This document shows, one piece after another, positions 51,334 through 59,799 of a stretch of DNA of 64,000 bases. This DNA comes from Oscillospiraceae bacterium. Its GTDB lineage: Bacteria > Bacillota > Clostridia > Oscillospirales > Oscillospiraceae. Both the position numbers and the translations under genes were made by a program. The stretch spans positions 1-64,000 of the forward strand of contig JAAWSV010000006.1 in the NCBI GenBank assembly GCA_022801715.1. Reading direction: 5' to 3'. Numbering within the stretch: the stretch's first letter is position 1; the number at the start of each line of letters is the position of its first letter. Below the pieces are notes generated by a model that saw only the letters and a program-made list of their open reading frames with translations, was not told the DNA's origin and made no database searches.

Positions 51334-52317
51334 TCACACCTCGCTGCCGTCCACGGTCCGCCGAGGAGACAGAGCTCGCCGGACCGGCGCTGTCCACCGT
51401 CTGACGGTCTCAGGACGGATGATCCGCAGCAGCATCATGATAATCAGGGCAAGACCATAGAACAGCATTCTGAAGTCATCGAAACCCCGCAGCAGCTCCG
51501 GCAGAATGGTCAGCACCACCGCCGCCGTGATGGAGCCCGCGATGCTGCCCATGCCGCCGAGCACCACCATGCTCAACACCAGAAACGAGACATCGGTCTT
51601 AAAGGAGGAAGGATCAATAAAGCGCATACAGTGTGCATAGACCGACCCAGCCAGCCCGGCCACCAAGGCCGCGCAGGAAAACACTGTCACCTTGTTCCAG
51701 TAACAGTTGATCCCCATGGCTTCAGCGGCAATCTCGTCGTCTCGAATCGCCCGCAGATCCCGGCCAAAGGAGCTGTTGATGATGTGGCGCATCAGGATCA
51801 CCACAAGGATGCAGAACACCAGCATGAAAAAGTAGTAAGGAATATTGCTGGCAAACCGGATGCCGAAGAGGGTGATGGGCGGGATACTTGGCAGGCCCAT
51901 AGGCCCCCGGGTAAAGCTAACCCAGTTAAGGATGACCAGCCGGATAATCTCCGAAAAACTGAGGGTGATGATCGCCAAGTAGCCGCCGGAGAGCCGCAGC
52001 GCTGGAATGCCGATAAGGAATGCCGCCAAGCCGGCCAAGAGACCAGCGAACAGAAAACATACAACGAAAGGTGCCCCCAGCCGCAACGCCATCAGCGCCG
52101 ACGTGTACGCGCCGATGCAGAAGAAGCCGATGTGTCCCAGAGAGATCTGGCCGCAGATGCCGCTGAACATATTCAGCGACAGCGCCAGCACAGAGTATAG
52201 CAGGCAGTTCACCAGCACGCGGATCATATAGTTGGACAGTCCCGCAAAGGGCAGCGCGATCAGTCCGAGCAGCAGCAGGATGAGAAACACCCGCTTTCGA
52301 TTCAGTATCATTCTCAT
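51334..52317 (-). CDS. livM: HAAT ABC transporter permease, second set (LivM-like)
   Basis: 327 residues, about 9-10 helices. LSLNMFSGICGQISLGHIGF, GGYLAIITLSFSEIIRLVIL and AAEAMGINCYWNKVTVFSCA are the LivM signatures. The C-terminus ends in an Arg-rich tail (VRRWTAPVRRALSPRRTV). It begins a few bases after the livH2 stop (TGATGCCATG). Confidence 0.93.
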   Translation of the reverse strand: MRMILNRKRVFLILLLLGLIALPFAGLSNYMIRVLVNCLLYSVLALSLNMFSGICGQISLGHIGFFCIGAYTSALMALRLGAPFVVCFLFAGLLAGLAAFLIGIPALRLSGGYLAIITLSFSEIIRLVILNWVSFTRGPMGLPSIPPITLFGIRFASNIPYYFFMLVFCILVVILMRHIINSSFGRDLRAIRDDEIAAEAMGINCYWNKVTVFSCAALVAGLAGSVYAHCMRFIDPSSFKTDVSFLVLSMVVLGGMGSIAGSITAAVVLTILPELLRGFDDFRMLFYGLALIIMMLLRIIRPETVRRWTAPVRRALSPRRTVDGSEV

Positions 52318-52321
52318 GGCA

Positions 52322-53206
52322 TCACACCTTTTTCTGCACGGATCTGCCCATCAGTCCGTTGGGACGAAACAGCAGAACAAGAATCAGGATAATAAACGAG
52401 GAGATGCTGCGGATATTAGAGCTGATATACCCCGCGGTGAGCACTTCGGCGATGGCGATGGCAAAGGCACCGATCACCGCACCGGGCAAATTCCCCACGC
52501 CGCCCAGCACCGTGGCTGCAAAGGCCTTGATGGTAATAGCCGTACCCACGGAGATGTCGATACTGCGGTAGCTCATACAGGAGAGGATGCCGCTAATAGC
52601 CGCTAAGGCGGAGCCGATGAAGAAAGTCACGGACACAATCCGGTTGGTGGATATCCCCATGCACTCCGCAGCCTCCGCGCTCTGTGCCACCGCACGCATC
52701 GCCATTCCCACCTTGGTCTTATTGATGAAGAAAGTCAAAAGCAGCAAGAAGCCGGTGGAGACAGCCACGATCACCACGTAGATATAGTTGATGGAGAGGG
52801 AGCCGATCCGCAGCAGCCGCCCTTCAAAAAATGTGGGATACAGCTTAGTCTCCGCGCCCAAGAGAAGGAAAAACACGTTATAGATAACAGTGGACACGCC
52901 AATGGAGCTGATAAGGCCAGTGAATTTGGGCAATCCGGCCTTCCGCAGCGGCCGCAGGGTAGCGGCATCGTAGAGCACACCAAAAAACCCCATAATAACC
53001 ACCGCCAGCACAAAGGAAAGCCACCACGGTAGCAACAGTGTAACCGCCAACAGATAGTATACAAACGCACCCGCCATGTATACGTTGCCGTGGGCAAAAT
53101 TGACCAGCTCAAGAACACCATACACCATGGAGTAGCCAATGGCGGTCAGGGCGTAGACGCTCCCCAGCGCTATGCCATTGATGATCTGTTGTAAAAAAAG
53201 CGTCAT
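52322..53206 (-). CDS. livH: HAAT ABC transporter permease, second set (LivH-like)
   Basis: 294 residues, about 8 helices; opening FLQQIINGIALGSVYALTAI, coupling segment VAQSAEAAECMGISTNRIVS, ending PNGLMGRSVQKKV. It resembles the first livH only in family features, so this is a different paralogue and not a recent copy. The start has a GAGAGAGG site. Confidence 0.94.
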   Translation of the reverse strand: MTLFLQQIINGIALGSVYALTAIGYSMVYGVLELVNFAHGNVYMAGAFVYYLLAVTLLLPWWLSFVLAVVIMGFFGVLYDAATLRPLRKAGLPKFTGLISSIGVSTVIYNVFFLLLGAETKLYPTFFEGRLLRIGSLSINYIYVVIVAVSTGFLLLLTFFINKTKVGMAMRAVAQSAEAAECMGISTNRIVSVTFFIGSALAAISGILSCMSYRSIDISVGTAITIKAFAATVLGGVGNLPGAVIGAFAIAIAEVLTAGYISSNIRSISSFIILILVLLFRPNGLMGRSVQKKV

Positions 53207-53254
53207 AGTCAGCCTCTCTCAGATAAAGTCCCTGCAGACCGCGCCGCCGGCCCC

Positions 53255-54439
53255 TTACGCATGGTCGGCAAAGGCCCAAGCATTGTCCATCACCTGCAGC
53301 AGCGTCAGTGAGCTGCGCTCCAAGCTGCCGTTTTCACGGAAGGTGGCGGTGATGGTAGGACCGTTCCAGTCAGTCCAACTCTTCAGCGTATCATACAGGC
53401 TGGCCCGGTCGTCGGCCCCCTCCTGCAGAGCCTTCACCAGCATACACCCCTGCTCATAGGGCTGCTGGGCGAAGGAGGTGGGCATGGCATTTCCGGTCTT
53501 CTCCTCAAAGCCCTGTACAAAGTGCTGCACACCCTCGCTGGTATCCAGATAGGAGAAGGTGGCCACAGTATAGCAGCCCTCGGCATACTCCCCGGCCGCT
53601 TCAATGAACTCCTTGCAGTTGGCGGGAGAGGCAAACATAACCGGCGTCTCCACACCCACACTGCGCAGCTGCACTAGAAAGCTGGCCTGTTCGGCGTAGG
53701 TGGCGTTCATACAGATGAGATCCAAGTCCGCGTCCTTCAGCTTGGTGACGATGGCGGTGAAGTCACGGACCTCCCCCTCGTTGTAACTGTCAGTAAAGGT
53801 CACCTCCGCACCGTACTTGGGGATGGACTCGCTGACTACCTGCACAGAGGCAATTCCGTTGTCATTGGTCTGATGGATATAACCCACTCGACCATCCTTC
53901 CCCGCCAAACTGGCCGCCAACTTGGCGAACAGGTCAAACTCGTACTTCTCTCCCATGGCCATAGTAAAGGTGTAAGGGTACTCAGGCAGATCCATGCTAC
54001 CGGCTGTGGGACAGAAGTTGACAATTTGGTACTCGCTGTAGATCGGTGCGACGGCCAAAGAGCAGGTAGAGGTGTAACTGCCCACTACAGCAATATACTT
54101 GTCGTTCTCGGCAATCTTGGTGGCGATGGTGCTGGCCTCCGCACTGTCGCTCTTGTCGTCAAAGATATCTACCACGATCTTTCTGCCATTAATCCCGCCA
54201 TTGGCGTTGCACTCGTCAATGGCAACCATAAAGCCGTTGGAGATATAGCCGCCGTACTGGGCTGCGTCTCCGGTGAGGGGAATGTGCATAGCCACATAGA
54301 TGGGATCCCCGTCCCCGGAGGCCACATCGCCTTGCCCGCCGCCGCTGTCGCCGGTACCGTTACTGTTCAACTGCTGACAGCCGGTGAACAGGGTCAGCAC
54401 CATAGCCGCTGTCAAGAGGAGTGACAATAGCTTTTTCAT
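53255..54439 (-). CDS. HAAT ABC transporter substrate-binding lipoprotein, second set
   Basis: 394 residues; lipobox LFTGC after MKKLLSLLLTAAMVLT, a Gly/Ser/Asp linker, then type I binding fold: YVAMHIPLTGDAAQYGGYIS, VVGSYTSTCSLAVAPIYSEY, VMFASPANCKEFIEAAGEYA. I use ATG 54439; a second ATG two codons before it abuts the GAAAGGAAGG site. The ligand pocket is unlike the first LivK; the substrate is likely the compound degraded by the locus. Confidence 0.92.
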   Translation of the reverse strand: MKKLLSLLLTAAMVLTLFTGCQQLNSNGTGDSGGGQGDVASGDGDPIYVAMHIPLTGDAAQYGGYISNGFMVAIDECNANGGINGRKIVVDIFDDKSDSAEASTIATKIAENDKYIAVVGSYTSTCSLAVAPIYSEYQIVNFCPTAGSMDLPEYPYTFTMAMGEKYEFDLFAKLAASLAGKDGRVGYIHQTNDNGIASVQVVSESIPKYGAEVTFTDSYNEGEVRDFTAIVTKLKDADLDLICMNATYAEQASFLVQLRSVGVETPVMFASPANCKEFIEAAGEYAEGCYTVATFSYLDTSEGVQHFVQGFEEKTGNAMPTSFAQQPYEQGCMLVKALQEGADDRASLYDTLKSWTDWNGPTITATFRENGSLERSSLTLLQVMDNAWAFADHA

Positions 54440-54525
54440 TTCCATCCTTCCTTTCTGTATCGGTCCCTTCTGTCTGTTGTGTTGGTCATATGTCCACTGC
54501 GCAGCCGCAGGCAAACCCGACACTG

Positions 54526-55557
54526 TCACGCCCGGACCTCCCCCTCCGCCCAAGGGTGGAAGAGGATCTTGCCGGAGTTCCCGCCGATAAAGGTATCGAA
54601 AGCCTCCTGCGCCTGATCCAAAGAGTAGACATGTGTGATGATCTTTGCCGCTGCCGGCGAACGCCGGATGATGTCGTAGAGCTTGGTAGGAATGTCGTTG
54701 AGATTCACGTGCCAAGAGCCGTAGATGGTCAGGCCCTTGAAGATGATCTGATTGGGGACGACGGCAATCTCCCCAGCGTTATGCCCCACAAACCCGAAAT
54801 GTCCGCGGACCGCCGCCATCTTGATACCAAACTGCTGAAGCGAGGCAGTCCCGGAGGTGTCGATGACCTTGTTGGGCCGACGGCCGCGGGTCATCTCCAA
54901 GATTCTCTGCTCCAAATCCTCCCCACCGCCGTCCGCCACCATGTCCGCGCCCAGCTCCTTGGCCAAGTTCTTCCGGTAGGGGGAGATCTCCACTGCAATG
55001 ACCTGTGCGTTATAGTGCTTGGCAATCGCGACGGCACCCAGCCCCACCGGCCCACAACCCAAGACCATGACCAAATCCGACGGACCCACCTGCATCTTCT
55101 GGAGGGTCTGGAATGCCGGAGCCAGCACACAGCCCGCCAAGGTACCCATGTCGAAGGAGATATCCTCCGGCAGAGGGATGCAGAGAAAATCCTGCAAAAC
55201 CGTATACTGACAGAAATGGGACGCCATTTGGTCCATGGGCAGCTTGTTCTCGCAGTAGACGTAATTCCCGGAGCGGCAGTGCTCACAGATACCGCAGCCA
55301 GACAGGCAATTCGTCAACACCCGGTCACCCACCTTCACCAAGTTGGACCGGTCTGTCTCCACCACCACGCCCGTCCCCTCATGGCCGGAATAGCGGATGG
55401 TCTGCTCCGGGTTCAAAAAGTGCTTCTTGTCGCTGCCGCAGATCGGTGTGGCCTCCAAACGGACCACCACGTTCTCCCCTTGGGCTCGAGGGACCGGCGC
55501 CTGCTCCACCCAAGCTTTCCGATTATGCAGAGCCAGACGCTTCATCATCTTCTCCAT
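54526..55557 (-). CDS. zinc-dependent medium-chain alcohol dehydrogenase
   Basis: 343 residues, MDR family. Catalytic zinc ligands in PICGSDKKHF and SGHEGTGVVV; structural zinc cysteines in LSGCGICEHCRSGNYVYCEN; NAD motif VLGCGPVGLGAVAIAKHY with the acidic residue in IAVEISP (NAD rather than NADP). It resembles sorbitol/threonine/galactitol-phosphate dehydrogenases. It sits between the UroD-like gene and the binding protein. Confidence 0.93.
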   Translation of the reverse strand: MEKMMKRLALHNRKAWVEQAPVPRAQGENVVVRLEATPICGSDKKHFLNPEQTIRYSGHEGTGVVVETDRSNLVKVGDRVLTNCLSGCGICEHCRSGNYVYCENKLPMDQMASHFCQYTVLQDFLCIPLPEDISFDMGTLAGCVLAPAFQTLQKMQVGPSDLVMVLGCGPVGLGAVAIAKHYNAQVIAVEISPYRKNLAKELGADMVADGGGEDLEQRILEMTRGRRPNKVIDTSGTASLQQFGIKMAAVRGHFGFVGHNAGEIAVVPNQIIFKGLTIYGSWHVNLNDIPTKLYDIIRRSPAAAKIITHVYSLDQAQEAFDTFIGGNSGKILFHPWAEGEVRA

Positions 55558-55567
55558 CGTTTTCTGT

Positions 55568-56521
55568 TCACCTCCCTGTTCCGCAATAATCCTTCACCGC
55601 CTCCACGGCCATCCGAATCCGTCCCTCGCAGTCCTTCGACTCAATGGAGCAGTCCGCACCCAAGGCGTAGTTCTCCGTACCATAGCGGTCCAGCAGTTCA
55701 TATACCGCCTGCCGAACCTCTTGCTCTGAGCCGCGGGCCATCACCCCGTGGTTGTCCAGCCCTCCTAAAATAGGACGGTCAAACAGATCCCGGCCTCGCT
55801 CGATCTCATAGTGATTGGGGTAGACCGCCCAGTTGACCATGGCCCCCGGATAGGCGGCAAACCGGTCGATATGGACCTTGTACCCATACTCTGGCTCGCC
55901 GCAGAGGTGGAGCACATTGTACTTCCCTCCGGTCTCCTCCGCCACAGAGAGGACTTTCAGGTCCCAAGGCTTCACCAAGCCCTCCCAAGTCTCCTTGTCA
56001 AACCGTCCCACCTCGCCGAACTGAGCAGAGTAGAAGATACCGTCGGCCCCCTCGCTCAGATAGCCGTCAGCCCACTGGCAGAGACCGTCAGCAATGGCAG
56101 ACACCCCCGCGCAAAGCGCTTTGGGGTCCTCCGCCGCATGGGCCATGACCATGGCATCGCTGGTGGCCATTACCGCAAGCTTGAACGCGCCGAACATGGT
56201 CATCCAGATGGGATACTCCCCCTCCCCCCGTTTCGCCAAGGACCGGAGAATGTCCCTCTGTTTCCGGTAGAAAGGCGAAGCCGTCCCCAGCGGTTTTATT
56301 TTATACCAATCACTTACCTTCTCAATCTTTTGATCCAAAAAATAGTCGGCATCGTACATGATCTTGATCATGTCCAGATCCACACGCCTGACAAACGCAA
56401 AATGCGCCTCCGCCGCCTGTTCCGCTGTGAAATCCGGCGAGTAGTGGTACCACATCCCCACCGGGACCCGGTCCGGCCTCTGCCCAGCCAGCACCGCGGC
56501 CATCCGCTCTCTGTGATTCAT
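55568..56521 (-). CDS. uroporphyrinogen decarboxylase (UroD)-family protein
   Basis: 317 residues from ATG 56521, which has AAGGAGG upstream. UroD-like TIM barrel: MNHRERMAAVLAGQRPDRVP, then DGIFYSAQFGEVGRFDKETW, YNVLHLCGEPEYGYK (His-x-Cys metal site as in corrinoid methyltransferases MtaA/MtbA) and ILGGLDNHGVMARGSEQEVR. No haem gene is near, so it is more likely a methyltransferase-type or catabolic member than true HemE. No corrinoid protein is visible in the window. First gene of the ten-gene operon. Confidence 0.9.
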   Translation of the reverse strand: MNHRERMAAVLAGQRPDRVPVGMWYHYSPDFTAEQAAEAHFAFVRRVDLDMIKIMYDADYFLDQKIEKVSDWYKIKPLGTASPFYRKQRDILRSLAKRGEGEYPIWMTMFGAFKLAVMATSDAMVMAHAAEDPKALCAGVSAIADGLCQWADGYLSEGADGIFYSAQFGEVGRFDKETWEGLVKPWDLKVLSVAEETGGKYNVLHLCGEPEYGYKVHIDRFAAYPGAMVNWAVYPNHYEIERGRDLFDRPILGGLDNHGVMARGSEQEVRQAVYELLDRYGTENYALGADCSIESKDCEGRIRMAVEAVKDYCGTGR

Positions 56522-56571
56522 AGATTTTCCGACCTCCTTGCCCTGAAATACCGCTCTGTCAGTTAACTTAG

Positions 56572-56627
56572 TTAACTTCCTTAAGTTAAACTGTACATAG
56601 CATACCACAGAACATCCGCTCCGTCAA
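56572..56627 (-). promoter_or_regulatory. promoter and ROK operator of the ten-gene operon
   Basis: On the minus strand TTGACG (56622-56627) and TATGCT (56599-56604), spacer 17. Just downstream, at the start of the transcript, lies the palindrome TTAACTTCCTTAAGTTAA (56572-56589), with an extra AGTTAACTT half-site beside it. It matches the palindrome at 58010. Binding here would block initiation. Confidence 0.8.
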
Positions 56628-56665
56628 TCCAAATTACGGCGCATTTTTTTGTGAAAAACGACGGC

Positions 56666-57880
56666 TCACGTCAAAACACCGCCCCCATCCACCACTTCCT
56701 TCAGCAGCAGCGTAGCCGCACCGATGATGGCGGCATCCGGGCCGATCTGCAGCGGTTTTACGGAAATCTTGTGGTGCCCAAAGTAGTCTCCGCGCTTTTT
56801 GTTCACTTTTTGGGAGATCTGCGCACAGAGCTCCGGATAAAGCTCAATGATTCCCCCGGTGAGCAGAACCAAATTGATATCCACCAAGTTAACAAGGTTT
56901 GTAATCCCCACCGACAGGTAGTCTGTCATTCTGTCCAATGCCTCCACAGCCAAGGTATCCCCAGCCTTGGCCGCGGTACAAATCTCGGCGGTGGAGGGCT
57001 GAGCCAAGCGGCTCAGAGCCCCCTTGTCTCCCTCCTTCAGCCGCTTTTGCAGATAGCTGTGCAGCGCGGTGACAGAGGCCATTGCCTCCAAACAGCCGTA
57101 ATTTCCACAGCGGCACAGGGAACCGTTAGGGTCAATGCTCATGTGCCCGATCTCACCGCTCATGCAATTAGTACCGCTATAAATTTCATTGCAGAAAAAA
57201 ATTGCCGATCCGATGCCGTGGCCGATACTGATGACAGAAAAGTTTTCCTCATTCACCGCCTCGCCGAACCACTTCTCCGCTAAGGCGATGGTCTTCGCCG
57301 TGTTCTCCAGAATGACAGGAAGGCCAAAAGCGGCCTTTATCGGCTCAATAATGTTGAAATTCACCAGATCCAAGTCCTTCAGAGAAATGATCTGCCCCAC
57401 TTTCCCATTGATCGGGTAGGGAACACCAATCCCCACACCAACAATCCGGGTACGATCAACTCCCGAGCGCTCAATCGTCTGACCGATCAGGTCAGTGAGC
57501 AGACGGAGCATGGTCCCCTTGCTGTCGGGATCGCTCCGCTGCAGGGCGGAGGCGTCGATGCGGTGGCGGGTCAGAAGCTCCCCACGCAGGTTCATGATGG
57601 CGCAACGGTACTCCGGCCCCCTGGCGTCAACCCCTATAAAGAAACGGGCGTTGGGGATCAGTTGCAGAATCCGAGGCGGCTTGCCGCCACTTGAAATACC
57701 TTTCCCCACCTCCGCGATTAGTCCGCTCTGGGCAAACTCGTCCGTGATTTTCATCACCGTAGGAATGCTGAGGCCTGTCATGCGGGAAATCTCCGCCCGG
57801 TAGATACTTTCATGGGTTAATAAAATCCGCATGATGCTTGTCTTATTGTAGGCCCGTAGTGTGGCTTGGTCCTGTTTCAT
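56666..57880 (-). CDS. ROK-family transcriptional repressor
   Basis: 404 residues from ATG 57880 (GGGAGG upstream). N-terminal winged helix (about 10-65; YRAEISRMTGLSIPTVMKIT), then a ROK domain with FIGVDARGPEYRCAIMN, GVGIGVPYP, ENTAKTIALAEKWFG, SGEIGHMSIDPNGSLCRCGN and the zinc cysteines C256, C258, C263. The sugar-kinase Asp normally in ENDAN is Thr here, so it should bind a ligand without phosphorylating it. It lies in the middle of the regulon and very probably binds the palindromes at 56572 and 58010. Confidence 0.93.
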   Translation of the reverse strand: MKQDQATLRAYNKTSIMRILLTHESIYRAEISRMTGLSIPTVMKITDEFAQSGLIAEVGKGISSGGKPPRILQLIPNARFFIGVDARGPEYRCAIMNLRGELLTRHRIDASALQRSDPDSKGTMLRLLTDLIGQTIERSGVDRTRIVGVGIGVPYPINGKVGQIISLKDLDLVNFNIIEPIKAAFGLPVILENTAKTIALAEKWFGEAVNEENFSVISIGHGIGSAIFFCNEIYSGTNCMSGEIGHMSIDPNGSLCRCGNYGCLEAMASVTALHSYLQKRLKEGDKGALSRLAQPSTAEICTAAKAGDTLAVEALDRMTDYLSVGITNLVNLVDINLVLLTGGIIELYPELCAQISQKVNKKRGDYFGHHKISVKPLQIGPDAAIIGAATLLLKEVVDGGGVLT

Positions 57881-57905
57881 AAGAAGTCCTCCCTTCTCCC
57901 ATTCA

Positions 57906-57934
57906 TTTGTACCACATATTCCGTGTTTTCGCAA
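57906..57934 (-). promoter_or_regulatory. promoter of the ROK gene
   Basis: On the minus strand TTGCGA (57929-57934) and TACAAA (57906-57911), spacer 17; the -10 box is weak. The operator at 58010 lies about 75 bases upstream of it, so autoregulation is possible but not obvious. Confidence 0.45.
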
Positions 57935-57970
57935 CAGAAAAATAGAGCAGATCAACAAAAAAATTTCTGG

Positions 57971-58027
57971 TTGACAAACGAATGCGGCCCGTGTATACTA
58001 AAAACTAACTTAACTTCCCTAAGTTAG
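57971..58027 (+). promoter_or_regulatory. promoter and ROK operator of the three-gene plus operon
   Basis: TTGACA (57971-57976) and TATACT (57994-57999), spacer 17, followed directly by TTAACTTCCCTAAGTTAG (58010-58027). Operator spacing to the -10 box is the same as at the divergent operon, so both are likely repressed by one protein. Confidence 0.82.
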
Positions 58028-58060
58028 TTGATACCATCTTATTCTAAGGAGGATTTTACC

Positions 58061-59242
58061 ATGCTCGAGTTTTCCTTCCACTGGCCCCCGCGGATGCTCT
58101 TCGGCCCCGGCAGCCGCAAAAAAATTGGCTCGGAGCTCAAAGACACATGCCACAAAGCGCTGCTCGTCTGTGCAAAGGGCCCATTCCGTGAGAACGGGCT
58201 CTATGAGGATGTCCGTGTATCTTTGGAGAGTGCCGGCATTGCCGTCTGTTCCATGGGTGACGTAGACCAGAACCCCCGCCTCTCCAGCGTGCGTGAGGGC
58301 GCCGCAGTCTGCAAGCGGGATGGTGTCGATGTGGTAGTAGCCATCGGCGGCGGGTCCGCCATGGACTGCGCAAAGCTGATTGCCGTGGCCGCACTTTACG
58401 ACTGCGACCCCTACGATTTCGTATGGGGGGCCCGGCTCCCCATCACCCGCTCCTTAAAGACGGTGCTGATCCCCACCATCGCCGCCACCGGCACGGAGAC
58501 CAACCCCTCCGCTGTCATTGTCAACGACGAGACTCGGGAGAAGTACTACTGCGACTGTCAGCACGCTTGGATGGTGATATTTGACCCCACGGTGACCCAG
58601 AGCGCCCCGCCTCATCTGGTAATCTGGGGGGCCATGGACATCCTGAGCCACACCTTTGAGTACTATTTCAACGGCTATGAAGGCTCCGAGTTCCAAAGCC
58701 GCTTCTCCGAGGCCATCATCCTATCGGTCATGCACGCGCTGAACACGCTGCGGGACACACCGGGTGATCTGACGGCGCTGGGTGAGCTGCAGTGGTGCGC
58801 CACTATGGCTTGGGGCGGGCTGACCAAACTTGGTCGCATGGAACCGGAGATGACCTGCCACTGGATTGAGGAGAGCTTCAGCGGCTACTTCGACACCCAT
58901 CACGGCGCCTGCTTGGGCGTAATGACACCTCGCTGGATGCGTCTGGTCTGCCAAGACCGCCCCTCCCTCTTTGCCCGATTCGCCCGCAACGTCATGGGTA
59001 TCTTAGAACAGAACGACACCTTGGCTGCCCAGCAAGGAGTGGAGGCCTACATCCAGTGGCTGAAATCCATCCACGCACCCAATACGTTCTATGACATCGG
59101 CAAGCGGGATTTCTCTGATGCCGAGATTGAGCACGTGGTCTCCACAGCTTGGCGCATCTACAACGGACAGATCGGAAAGCTCCGCCATATGACCTACGAC
59201 GACTGCGTGGCGCTGCTCAAGAGCGGCCGTGAGCCGATCTGA
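58061..59242 (+). CDS. iron-containing alcohol dehydrogenase
   Basis: 393 residues from ATG 58061 (AAGGAGG upstream). Family III ADH: GGGSAMD (96-102), TGTETNPSAV, and metal ligands D193, H197 (AMDILSHTFE), H267 (CHWIE) and H281 (THHGACLGV). Members reduce or oxidise diols, aldehydes or lactaldehyde; the substrate here is unknown. First gene of the plus operon. Confidence 0.93.
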   Translation: MLEFSFHWPPRMLFGPGSRKKIGSELKDTCHKALLVCAKGPFRENGLYEDVRVSLESAGIAVCSMGDVDQNPRLSSVREGAAVCKRDGVDVVVAIGGGSAMDCAKLIAVAALYDCDPYDFVWGARLPITRSLKTVLIPTIAATGTETNPSAVIVNDETREKYYCDCQHAWMVIFDPTVTQSAPPHLVIWGAMDILSHTFEYYFNGYEGSEFQSRFSEAIILSVMHALNTLRDTPGDLTALGELQWCATMAWGGLTKLGRMEPEMTCHWIEESFSGYFDTHHGACLGVMTPRWMRLVCQDRPSLFARFARNVMGILEQNDTLAAQQGVEAYIQWLKSIHAPNTFYDIGKRDFSDAEIEHVVSTAWRIYNGQIGKLRHMTYDDCVALLKSGREPI

Positions 59243-59263
59243 CAGAAGCGGGAGGAGCCTTAT

Positions 59264-59698
59264 ATGAATAACCGAATCCCCGGTGCATTCCTGCACCATA
59301 TTGCACTCTCCGTGCAGGACTACGACCGCTCCAAACACTTCTACTGCCACGTATTGGGTATGCGGTGCGTCAACGAGTGGACCTTTCAGGGAAAACAGCT
59401 GTGCTTTTTGGATATCGGCGACGGCAGCTTCTTAGAACTGCACTCCGGAGCGAAAGATGCCCCGCCGGCAAACCGGCAGTACCTGCATCTCTGCCTCCAC
59501 ACCTCCGATCTGGAGCAGGTCTACCGTAGCGCAGTCGCCCAAGGCGCAACACCAAACCGGCCCCCCTTCGACTTCCTGATCGACTCCCAACCGGCTCCCA
59601 TGCCAGTCAAGGTTGCTTGGCTGTGTGGGCCAGACGGCGAGGAACTCGAGCTGTTCCAGCATGTACTTCGGGGGCCGGAGGGGAGCAGCACTCAATAG
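59264..59698 (+). CDS. VOC-superfamily (glyoxalase-like) protein, 144 aa
   Basis: FLHHIALSVQDYDRSKHFYC and LGMRCVNEWTFQGKQLCFLD form the first module, YLHLCLHTSDLEQVYRSAVA and KVAWLCGPDGEELELFQ the second. Likely metal ligands H11, E58, H75 and E128. GGGAGGAG upstream. Probably an isomerase, epimerase or lyase of the pathway; a shorter VOC gene is at 49523. Confidence 0.9.
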   Translation: MNNRIPGAFLHHIALSVQDYDRSKHFYCHVLGMRCVNEWTFQGKQLCFLDIGDGSFLELHSGAKDAPPANRQYLHLCLHTSDLEQVYRSAVAQGATPNRPPFDFLIDSQPAPMPVKVAWLCGPDGEELELFQHVLRGPEGSSTQ

Positions 59699-59799
59699 AC
59701 GTCAAAGAAATACCACACCGATTACTTCTAAGAAAACACACACAGCCGCGCGGGCCCTTCTCCCTCTGCACCCCCGACACGGCAGAAAGGGACATACAG

